Position numbers and translations under genes: made by a program. The notes under the pieces were generated by a model that saw only the letters and a list, made by a program, of their open reading frames with translations, was not told the DNA's origin and did no database searches. Shown here piece after piece: positions 1 to 6,659 of a DNA stretch of 7,485 bases; position 1 is the first letter of the stretch, and each line of letters begins with the position of its first letter. The DNA is from an uncultured beta proteobacterium (GTDB lineage: Bacteria > Pseudomonadota > Gammaproteobacteria > Burkholderiales > Burkholderiaceae_C), in contig CAIYNH010000363.1 of NCBI GenBank assembly GCA_903927495.1, forward strand, positions 1-7,485, read 5' to 3'.

Positions 1-2
1 AT

Positions 3-704
3 GTGAGCCTGACCGGCACGGCTGGCACGGTAAGCGAGGCAGGTGCAGGCAAGATCAACGCTGCGCTGCTAAGCACGGTTTCTGCACTTGGCACGACGCT
101 CACAAAGCCCTCCAACACGGTGAACGGCTTCAGCGCCACCAACACGGGCACTGGCAACATTGACCTGACCAACACAGCCAGCACGCTGACCATCAGTGGC
201 ATCAGCAACACGGGCGCAGGCAATGTCACGGTGGGCAACACGGGCAACATCAGCTTAATCGCTGCTGGCAATGCCACCGCAGGAAACAGTAGCACCAGCG
301 GTGGTGTGACGACAGCGAGCAACGGCAACATCAGCCTGACAGCAACGAATGGCACAGAGTCAATTGGTGCGGTTGTCGCAGCAGGTGAAAGCGGCACAGT
401 CACCTTGACAGCGACAGGCACGAGCAGCGACATCTTGGTCAACGCAGACGTAACCAGCAGCAGCGGGACGATTGGTGCCACAGCGGGCCGCCACGTCACC
501 TTGAACGCTGGCAACATTGGCACCACGGGCAACGTGAACCTGACCGGCACGACTGGTGCGGTAAATGAGGCAGGTGTGGGCAAGATCAGCGCTGCGCTGC
601 TGACCTCTGTCTCAGCACTCGGGACGACTCTGACCAATGCATCCAACACGGTGAAAGGATTCACCGTCAGCAACTCGGGTACAGGCAACATTGCGCTGAC
701 CAAC
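3..704 (+). repeat. Two copies of a long haemagglutinin-type repeat, period 531 bp (177 residues)
   Basis: The segment 3-173 matches 534-704 at a constant offset of 531 bp, in frame. Both copies encode LTGTxGxVxEAGxGKIxAALL, then VSALGTTLT, SNTV, GF and GTGNIxLTN. The intervening 174-533 holds shorter rungs such as GNISLTATNG and GTVTLTATG. Copy 1 starts at the window edge, so more copies probably lie upstream. The copies have diverged at many positions, so this is an old protein-level duplication rather than a fresh DNA repeat. Confidence 0.85.
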
Positions 705-3700
705 GTTGGCGTGCTGGATGTTCAAGGCATGACCGACAACGACGGCGATATCACGCTGAACAATACCGGCGGTGTCAGCACCACAAAATTGATAACAACC
801 AAAAAAGGCGGTGTATCGTTAACCGCGAACAGCCCCTTGGCGATCGGCACTGAAGGCGTGTCGGCCAGTGGCAACATCGTTTTAAAAGCTGGGGACACAG
901 CGACAGGCAATATGACCATCAACGGCCCGGTTAGCTCCACTGCCGGCAGTGCAACGTTTACCGCAGCCAAAAACTTCGAGCAAAACAGCGATGTGACAGC
1001 CGCTAGTGGAGTCGCTGCCAGTGCCGGGGGCAGCATGACTTTTGCTGCCACGGCCATCACGGTCGGTAGCCCGGTAAGCTATACCTCGGCTGGCTTGGCG
1101 GTGACCCCGCCACCGCCAACCCTGATCAAGACGACGGTTGACCCCTGCCTGGCGAATACGACACTTTGTGATACAGCACAAACTTCCACAACTCTGCCCA
1201 CTACCACCGTCGCAGTACTTACCGCCACAGCGGGAAATATCACCTACAGTGCCCCTGCAACAACAACTGCAACAACTGCAACAACAGAAACAGCAACAGC
1301 AACCAGTGCAACCGCAGTAGCGGCTGCCACAGCAACCAGCGTTCCTGCCGCCATCACCTTCAAGGAAGTGGTGACGGCCAGAACCGAGGCACGCAAAGCT
1401 GATGACGAAGCTCTAAAAGCCGATGCCCTGATTACTTTGGCCAAGACTCCAGAAGCCAAGACCGAAGCACGGGTGCGTGCCGATGTCAAATCAAGCGAAG
1501 CCGACAGCAAGCGCGCCAATGCCAAGATCCGAGAAGCCGAGTCGGAGGTGCGGGCTGCCGAGGCCGAAGTCAAGACCACCGCCACAGCACAAGAAAAAGT
1601 GCGAGCCGAGTCACGCAAAGCGGTTGCTGAAGTCAAACGCGCCGAGGGTGAAGTGGACAAGGTAGAAGCCGAATCACGCATCGCCGAGGCTGAAATCAAA
1701 TCCGCCAAAACCCCATCGGCCAAAGTTGTTGCCGAAGAAAAGCTCGCAGCGGTGCAAACCAAAAAGGCTGAAGCCGAAGCCAAAAAAGCCGAGTTTGATG
1801 TCAAAAAGGCCGAAACCGAAGTCAAGCAAGCCGAAGCCGAGGCCAATGCCAGTGGCACGCAACAGGCCAAGCGAGTGGTAGAACTAAAAAAAGCGGATGT
1901 CGAAACCAAAAAAGCTGAAGCCGAAGTCAAGAAGGCTGAAGCCGAAGTCAAGGCCGCTAAAGCCCCCGCAGAAAAAGTCAAAGCCGAAGAAAAAGTAGCC
2001 GTAGCGGAGGTGAAAAAGGCCGATGTCGAGGCGCAAAAAGCCGATGTCGAGGCCAAACATGCCCAGGAAAAGGCCAAAGACTCTGATTCACCGGTGGATA
2101 AACTCATTGCCGAGGTAAAGAAATCTAACGCCGATGCCAAGAAAGCCGAAGTCGAAGTGAAAAAGGCCGAAGCCGATATCAAGTCCGCAAAAACACCTGA
2201 AGCAAAGAAATCTGCTGAAGAAAAGCACGCCACTGCAGAGGCCAAAAAAGCTGAGCACGAAGCTGAAACGGCCGAGCACGAAGTGAAGGTTGCGGAGTCC
2301 ATTGCCAAAGTTTCAACTCACCCCGAAGCCAAACAGGAAGTTGAGACCCGTAAAGCCGAAGCCGAAGTTAAACAAGCTGAGGTACAGGTAAAGAAGGCCA
2401 ATGCTGAAGTAAAAGCTGCAAGAAACCCGAAAGAACGGGATTCTGCGCACGAGAAGCACAGCAGCGCTGAAGCCAAAAAGATTGAAGCCGAAATCAAACA
2501 GGCTGAGACCGAAGCCAAACGTGACAAAGAACTGGCCAGTGGACCACAGTCGGCCTACTTAAAGGCAGCTGTTGAAAAGAAGGCAGAGGCATCTGCTGCA
2601 AAGCTTGAAGCCTTTAAAGCCGAGCTTGAGGCCAGCAGCGCTAAAACCGAAGTGAGAAAAGCCGAAATGGCAGTTGCCCAAGCCGCAACGCCTGAAGCCC
2701 GCGCTGCTGCTCAAAAGCAGGTAGAAGAGAAACGCTCCCAAGCGCAAGCCAAAGAACAAAAAGCGAATGCACTGAAAGCCGAAGCAGACACCAAAGAAAC
2801 TGACTCCAAAGTTGCCAAACGCAGCAGCGACAGCAAAATTGTTGAAGTGTTTGGTGGTATGGCACTGGCCGGCATGTCTGCCGAGAGAGTCAAAGAAGCG
2901 ATGATTGCGCGGCATGAATTCATGACCGACACTCTCAAAGCCTCGCTAAATGTGCTCAAGGCCAACCCTCAAGTCGCCGATTTGAAGCCCTGTACTGCGG
3001 GTGGCGGTGATGTGTGTATGCGTCCAACAAATCCAGCGATCGCGAATCTGGCAGTTGAGATTCTTCCACGCGTGCAGCTTGCCATGCCAACCCCTTCGAT
3101 CTCGTTCCTGCCGGCGATACAGCGCAAAGTGGCGATCGTGATTGGCAACAACGCCTACCAGGATTCGAAGATTCCATCGCTTGACGGTGCCATCAAGGAT
3201 GCTGATGCGATTGGTGCCATCTTCAAGGAAAAGATGGGCTACGACGTGCGCATGGTACACAACGGCACCCGCGCTGACATTGTTCGGACCTTGAACCAGG
3301 TGTCTGATGAGACTGGCTCAAAAGACAGCGTGGTGGTGTATTACGCAGGCCACGGCTACCAGATGGAAGACACCAAGGTGGGTTACTGGATTCCGAGCGA
3401 TGCATCAGTCAAAGATCCTGGCAACTGGATCTCGAACTCTGACATCAACAAGATTCTGACCAACATTCCGGCCAAACAAATGATGGTGATGTCCGACAGT
3501 TGTTATTCTGGTGCCTTGACCAACGAGCAGCGGGTCACTTCTGGCACAAACACCAACGTTAAGGACATTTTGGACAAACGTTCGGTATTGGTGATGTCCT
3601 CCGGTGGTGAAGAACCAGTGCTCGACGAAGGCCGCGAAGGGCATTCAATATTTGCCTGGCACTTGATGGACAAGCTCAACAACGTGGCGCAATACAAAAA

Positions 3701-3836
3701 CGGCTTTGACGTGTTTGATGCAGTCAAGGCGGATGTGGCCAAGGAAGGCATTCCACAAACGCCGCAGTATGGTGCATCAACCAGTGCCGGTCACACTACC
3801 GGCGGCGAATACCTGTTTGAGGTGCGCAAGTATTGA
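3..3836 (+). CDS. Filamentous-haemagglutinin-like exoprotein with Lys/Ala/Glu coiled-coil stalk and C-terminal caspase domain (5' partial)
   Basis: The frame is open at the window edge, so the GTG at 3 is not the real start; the secretion signal and N-terminal domain lie upstream. Residues are counted from 3. Residues 1-365 are beta-helix-like repeats of the form G-N-[IV]-x-L, as in filamentous haemagglutinins of two-partner secretion. Residues 366-455 are a Pro- then Thr/Ala-rich linker with C382 and C389. Residues 457-945 are Lys/Ala/Glu heptads, expected to form a long coiled coil or single helix. Residues 950-1010 are a globular-looking connector with C997 and C1005. Residues 1040-1277 are a caspase-like (peptidase C14) domain: the first strand is RKVAIVIGNNAY, the catalytic His is H1117 in YYAGHGYQ, and the catalytic Cys is C1167 in SDSCYSG. 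D1066 and D1165 sit where metacaspases have their acidic S1 pocket, suggesting cleavage after Arg/Lys. Export and protease activity are inferred. The domain calls are firm; the biological role is unknown. Confidence 0.9.
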   Translation: MSLTGTAGTVSEAGAGKINAALLSTVSALGTTLTKPSNTVNGFSATNTGTGNIDLTNTASTLTISGISNTGAGNVTVGNTGNISLIAAGNATAGNSSTSGGVTTASNGNISLTATNGTESIGAVVAAGESGTVTLTATGTSSDILVNADVTSSSGTIGATAGRHVTLNAGNIGTTGNVNLTGTTGAVNEAGVGKISAALLTSVSALGTTLTNASNTVKGFTVSNSGTGNIALTNVGVLDVQGMTDNDGDITLNNTGGVSTTKLITTKKGGVSLTANSPLAIGTEGVSASGNIVLKAGDTATGNMTINGPVSSTAGSATFTAAKNFEQNSDVTAASGVAASAGGSMTFAATAITVGSPVSYTSAGLAVTPPPPTLIKTTVDPCLANTTLCDTAQTSTTLPTTTVAVLTATAGNITYSAPATTTATTATTETATATSATAVAAATATSVPAAITFKEVVTARTEARKADDEALKADALITLAKTPEAKTEARVRADVKSSEADSKRANAKIREAESEVRAAEAEVKTTATAQEKVRAESRKAVAEVKRAEGEVDKVEAESRIAEAEIKSAKTPSAKVVAEEKLAAVQTKKAEAEAKKAEFDVKKAETEVKQAEAEANASGTQQAKRVVELKKADVETKKAEAEVKKAEAEVKAAKAPAEKVKAEEKVAVAEVKKADVEAQKADVEAKHAQEKAKDSDSPVDKLIAEVKKSNADAKKAEVEVKKAEADIKSAKTPEAKKSAEEKHATAEAKKAEHEAETAEHEVKVAESIAKVSTHPEAKQEVETRKAEAEVKQAEVQVKKANAEVKAARNPKERDSAHEKHSSAEAKKIEAEIKQAETEAKRDKELASGPQSAYLKAAVEKKAEASAAKLEAFKAELEASSAKTEVRKAEMAVAQAATPEARAAAQKQVEEKRSQAQAKEQKANALKAEADTKETDSKVAKRSSDSKIVEVFGGMALAGMSAERVKEAMIARHEFMTDTLKASLNVLKANPQVADLKPCTAGGGDVCMRPTNPAIANLAVEILPRVQLAMPTPSISFLPAIQRKVAIVIGNNAYQDSKIPSLDGAIKDADAIGAIFKEKMGYDVRMVHNGTRADIVRTLNQVSDETGSKDSVVVYYAGHGYQMEDTKVGYWIPSDASVKDPGNWISNSDINKILTNIPAKQMMVMSDSCYSGALTNEQRVTSGTNTNVKDILDKRSVLVMSSGGEEPVLDEGREGHSIFAWHLMDKLNNVAQYKNGFDVFDAVKADVAKEGIPQTPQYGASTSAGHTTGGEYLFEVRKY
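1255..1303 (+). repeat. Short CAA/CTGCAACAA tandem repeat inside the Thr/Ala linker
   Basis: A 9-nt unit close to ACTGCAACA is repeated with small variations and then breaks down into ACA/GCA triplets. It encodes the Thr/Ala stretch at about residues 418-436. The unit is a multiple of three, so copy-number slippage would change linker length without breaking the frame. Nothing shows that it actually varies. Confidence 0.6.
1860..2543 (+). repeat. Three in-frame 77-residue super-repeats (35 + 42 residue modules) in the coiled-coil stalk
   Basis: Module boundaries are marked by a Pro, or its equivalent, after a short break such as AKTP, AKAP, DSP, THP, RNP or SGP. Boundaries fall at residues 620, 655, 697, 732, 774, 809 and 848, giving spacings of 35, 42, 35, 42, 35 and 39. 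The first module type contains KKAEAEVKKAEAEVK-like heptads. The second begins with xAEEKxAxAEAKKAE. In DNA the super-repeats are 1860-2090 (231 nt), 2091-2321 (231 nt) and 2322-2543 (222 nt, short by three codons). Similar but less regular modules extend on both sides (residues 483-620 and 848-897). The heptads use Ala where classic coiled coils use Leu, so a single stable helix or a TolA-like helical rod is equally possible. Confidence 0.8.
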
Positions 3837-3854
3837 GGGGGTTGTTTGGCTCCG

Positions 3855-3889
3855 CTCCAGTGCGACTATTTTTAAGGGCCGCACTGGGG
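3855..3889 (+). terminator. Inverted repeat after the caspase gene, possible transcription terminator
   Basis: CCAGTGCG at 3857-3864 is perfectly complementary to CGCACTGG at 3880-3887. A further G-U and a C-G pair outside the perfect arms extend the stem to 10 pairs, around a 15-nt loop. It begins 18 nt after the caspase gene's stop codon. The T-run lies in the loop rather than after the stem, so it is not a textbook intrinsic terminator. It could also be an mRNA-stabilising hairpin or a REP-like element. Confidence 0.4.
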
Positions 3890-4014
3890 GTAGATTCCGC
3901 GGTGTGGTTCGTTAACTGCCTTGGTTCACAACCCTTTCTTTATTCCATCTGAGAATATCGTCATCATTTAAATGTAGTTTGAAATATAAGGATGCGCCAG
4001 TACAGTCGTGCCCT
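3890..4014 (+). promoter_or_regulatory. AT-rich leader of the sulfur operon, probable promoter region
   Basis: This is the only gap large enough to hold the promoter of the sulfur genes. It becomes AT-rich from about 3930. It contains TTCACA (3925-3930), a weak -35 candidate, AT-rich -10-like stretches near 3952-3958 and 3984-3990 at non-ideal spacing, and the palindrome CATTTAAATG (3965-3974). Cysteine operons in proteobacteria are usually activated by the LysR-type regulators CysB/Cbl, whose sites are too degenerate to call by eye. No riboswitch or tRNA is seen. Confidence 0.3.
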
Positions 4015-4806
4015 ATGCATGACATCGCTTATATTTTTGCTGGTTTTTTTGTTGGCCTGATCGTCGGACTCACGGGTGTGGGCGGCGGTTCGCTGATGAC
4101 ACCCATCCTGATTTTCTTTTTTGGAGTCAAACCCTATCTGGCGATAGGCACCGACTTGCTGTTTGCGGCGTTTACCAAAATGGGGGGCACCTTCAACATG
4201 GCGTACTCTCGCCAAATTGAATGGCGCGTGGTACTGCATCTCTCGGCGGGCAGCATTCCGGCTGCACTTACCACACTCTGGATTCTGAAAACTGTTGGCC
4301 CGGCGGACGCTGAGGTTCAGCACCTGATGACATCTACCCTCGGTGCTGCGCTGTTACTGACGGCTGCAGCCACTTTGTACAAAGCCTTGCGTGGCAAGGC
4401 AACTCCCGCGCGCATCGCCGCCGGCCAGGAAGCATTGGCGGCCACGCCACGCCACTGGAGTTTGCCGCTGCTGTTTGGTGCGGTCATTGGTACGCTGGTG
4501 TCGCTTACATCCGTGGGCGCAGGTGCCATTGGTGTCACGGTGCTGATGCTGCTCTACCCGATGTTGCCACTGCCGCGCATTGTGGCTGCCGACATCGCTT
4601 ACGCAGTGCCATTGACCTTGGTAGCGGGCATGGGGCACGCGTCGATTGGCTCGGTCGACTGGCCGATGCTGGCAAAGCTGCTCGCAGGCTCGCTGCCCGG
4701 AATCTGGCTGGGTTCGCATTTCATGACTCGCACGCCCGAGCGGGTGATCCGTGGTTTCTTATCCCTGCTGTTGGCTTATGCCGGCACCAAACTGATTCTT
4801 ATTTAA
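4015..4806 (+). CDS. TauE/SafE-family membrane permease, putative sulfite/sulfonate exporter
   Basis: A 263-residue, strongly hydrophobic inner-membrane protein, of usual length for the TauE/SafE family, with about eight predicted membrane segments. The two-fold internal repeat typical of the family is visible: GLTGVGGGSLMTPIL (residues 18-32) is echoed by SLTSVGAGAIGVTVL (163-177), and GTDLLFAAFTKMGG (45-58) by AADIAYAVPLTLVAG (191-205). I chose the ATG at 4015 because the protein then begins just before its first membrane helix (AYIFAGFFVGLIVGL); a TTG at 3979 would add 12 polar residues. No strong Shine-Dalgarno precedes either. The sulfite reductase begins 23 nt downstream, so sulfite or a related sulfur oxyanion is the likely substrate, moved across the inner membrane. 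Substrate and direction cannot be read from sequence; family members also handle sulfoacetate and other organosulfur compounds. Confidence 0.85.
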   Translation: MHDIAYIFAGFFVGLIVGLTGVGGGSLMTPILIFFFGVKPYLAIGTDLLFAAFTKMGGTFNMAYSRQIEWRVVLHLSAGSIPAALTTLWILKTVGPADAEVQHLMTSTLGAALLLTAAATLYKALRGKATPARIAAGQEALAATPRHWSLPLLFGAVIGTLVSLTSVGAGAIGVTVLMLLYPMLPLPRIVAADIAYAVPLTLVAGMGHASIGSVDWPMLAKLLAGSLPGIWLGSHFMTRTPERVIRGFLSLLLAYAGTKLILI

Positions 4807-4829
4807 AACCAAGCTCCGAATCCATTGAC

Positions 4830-6647
4830 ATGTACCAATACACCGATTTTGACCGCCAATTCGTCAAGCAACGTGCCGCGCAGTACCGCGACCAACTCGA
4901 ACGCAATCTCAGCGGCGATCTGTCTGACGATCATTTTCGACCCCTGCGCCTGCAAAACGGCTGGTATGTGCAGCGCTACGCACCGATGCTGCGGGTGGCC
5001 GTGCCCTACGGGGAACTGGCCAGCCGCCAATTGCGGGTGCTGGCGCGGATTGCCCGTGAGTTTGATCAACCCAGCGCTGCGGTTTATCACACTGCCACCA
5101 GTGCACAAATTATTCTGGGTACACAGCACCTGCCCATGGGCATCGGCCACTTCACAACGCGCCAAAATGTTCAGTTCAACTGGATTCCGCTTAGCAAGAG
5201 TGCTGACGTGATGGAGTTGCTGGCAACAGTGGACATGCACGGTATCCAGACCAGCGGCAACTGCATTCGCAATATCACCAGTGACGCGATGGCCGGTGTC
5301 GCTGCTGACGAGCTGATTGACCCGCGTCCGTATTGCGAAATCATGCGCCAGTGGAGCACTTTGCACCCGGAGTTTGCGTTTTTGCCGCGCAAATTCAAGT
5401 TTGCCGTATCTGGCGCTACAGAAGACCGTGCCGATACCGCTTGGCACGACGTAGGACTGCAGTTGCTGCGCAATGCCGAGGGCATGGTTGGCTTCAAGGT
5501 GCTGGTGGGAGGTGGCATGGGCCGCACCCCGATGATTGCCCAAACCCTGTGCGAGTTTTTGCCCTGGAATCAGATCCTGAACTACGTCGAGGCGGTGGTG
5601 CGGGTCTATAACCGCTGGGGTCGGCGTGACAACCTGTACAAGGCGCGCATCAAAATTCTGGTGAAAGCCGAAGGACAGCGTTTTATTGACGAGGTCAACG
5701 CCGAATATCGGGAGATCATCGAGCACGATGGCGCGCAGCACACAATCCCGGATGCTGAATTGGCTCGGGTTTCCGCATCATTTATGCCGCCAAAGCACGT
5801 CAATCAAGCAAAAGACACTACAGTAAACATAGCAAATAGTTTCTCCGTTCAGGAGCAGGCAAGTTACCAGCGCTGGCTCAGGCAGAACGTGGCAGCGCAC
5901 AAAGACCCGGCGCTGCGGGCAGTCACACTGTCATTCAAGCGACTGAGCTTCGCACCTGGTGATGCCACAGCAGCCCAAATGGAGGCCGCTGCCGACTTGG
6001 CCGATTCCTTCAGCGCCGGTGAACTGCGTGTCACCCACAAGCAAAACCTGGTGCTGCCGTGGGTCGCTGCCGGGCAATTGCCAGCCCTTTGGCAAGCTGC
6101 CAAAAAGCTCGGCCTGGCCCAAGCCAACATCGGCCTCTTGACGGACTTGATTGCCTGCCCTGGTGGCGATTTCTGTGCGCTGGCCAACGCCCGCTCGATC
6201 CCGGTGGCTGAAGGCATCACCCAGCGTTACCAGGATCTGGACGAGTTGTTCGATCTGGGAGCGATTGACTTGCACATCAGCGGCTGCATCAACTCTTGCG
6301 GTCACCACCACAGTGGCCACATTGGCGTACTGGGTGTCGACAAAGATGGGCGCGAGTGGTATCAGGTGTCGCTCGGTGGCTCGGACGGCTCAGAGCTGTC
6401 GGGGCCCGCCACGCCCGGAAAAATCATTGGCCCGTCGTTTGCGGCTTCTGAAGTCACTGATGTGGTGGAAGCCTTGCTTGACACCTACCGGAACCTGCGC
6501 CATGCGGGAGAGACGTTCATTGCCAGCGTACGTCGCCTGGGGCTGGAACCCTTCAAAGCGGCCGCCAACGCCGCGCGCCATGAAACCCGCGATGGCGGCA
6601 AGGTGCTGCACGTCCACCTGGATCTGGCCGATGCGTTAACCGACTAA
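4830..6647 (+). CDS. cysI: Assimilatory sulfite reductase, siroheme/[4Fe-4S] haemoprotein subunit (nitrite/sulfite reductase family)
   Basis: It carries out the six-electron reduction of sulfite to sulfide in cysteine biosynthesis, in the cytoplasm. The 605-residue protein has the two-fold layout of the family: ferredoxin-like half-domain (about 45-115), siroheme domain (about 135-290, with GNCIRNIT at 143-150 and the Gly-rich VGGGMGRTP at 226-234), second half-domain (about 365-430) and second siroheme/cluster domain (about 435-590). The four cluster cysteines are intact as C-x5-C (C443, C449) and C-x3-C (C486, C490, in SGCINSCGHHHSGHIG); the last also carries the siroheme iron. No CysJ-like flavin domain is fused or adjacent, so the electron donor may be a ferredoxin or another protein. 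The family also contains nitrite reductases, but the TauE and CysH neighbours favour sulfite. The start at 4830 fits the family N-terminus and leaves 23 nt after the permease gene; no clear ribosome binding site is seen. Confidence 0.93.
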   Translation: MYQYTDFDRQFVKQRAAQYRDQLERNLSGDLSDDHFRPLRLQNGWYVQRYAPMLRVAVPYGELASRQLRVLARIAREFDQPSAAVYHTATSAQIILGTQHLPMGIGHFTTRQNVQFNWIPLSKSADVMELLATVDMHGIQTSGNCIRNITSDAMAGVAADELIDPRPYCEIMRQWSTLHPEFAFLPRKFKFAVSGATEDRADTAWHDVGLQLLRNAEGMVGFKVLVGGGMGRTPMIAQTLCEFLPWNQILNYVEAVVRVYNRWGRRDNLYKARIKILVKAEGQRFIDEVNAEYREIIEHDGAQHTIPDAELARVSASFMPPKHVNQAKDTTVNIANSFSVQEQASYQRWLRQNVAAHKDPALRAVTLSFKRLSFAPGDATAAQMEAAADLADSFSAGELRVTHKQNLVLPWVAAGQLPALWQAAKKLGLAQANIGLLTDLIACPGGDFCALANARSIPVAEGITQRYQDLDELFDLGAIDLHISGCINSCGHHHSGHIGVLGVDKDGREWYQVSLGGSDGSELSGPATPGKIIGPSFAASEVTDVVEALLDTYRNLRHAGETFIASVRRLGLEPFKAAANAARHETRDGGKVLHVHLDLADALTD

Positions 6648-6659
6648 GTTATTTTTACC

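Noticed and set aside
1244..2308. 354-residue open frame on the minus strand opposite the Lys/Ala/Glu stalk
   Set aside because: Its Ser/Ala/Phe-rich repetitive translation is the mirror of GCC-GAA-GTC-AAG-type codons, which leave few stops on the opposite strand. The + strand frame is continuous and ends in a recognisable caspase domain.
1860..2543. Regular repeats that might suggest a CRISPR array or DNA satellite
   Set aside because: The units have no constant repeat with unique spacers. The periodicity is in codons (multiples of seven residues) and the units diverge at synonymous and non-synonymous sites, so it is protein-level repetition.
3979..4014. TTG at 3979 as the start of the TauE/SafE gene
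   Set aside because: It would add 12 polar residues with no family likeness, from a rarer start codon without a ribosome binding site. The ATG at 4015 sits just before the first membrane helix.
4803..5741. 312-residue open frame on the minus strand opposite cysI
   Set aside because: It overlaps the conserved siroheme region of the sulfite reductase and its translation shows no recognisable domain. It is a shadow frame from codon bias.
6151..6639. 162-residue + strand frame inside cysI
   Set aside because: It is out of frame with the four cluster cysteines of the sulfite reductase, and its Arg/Ser/Thr/Trp-rich translation looks non-coding.
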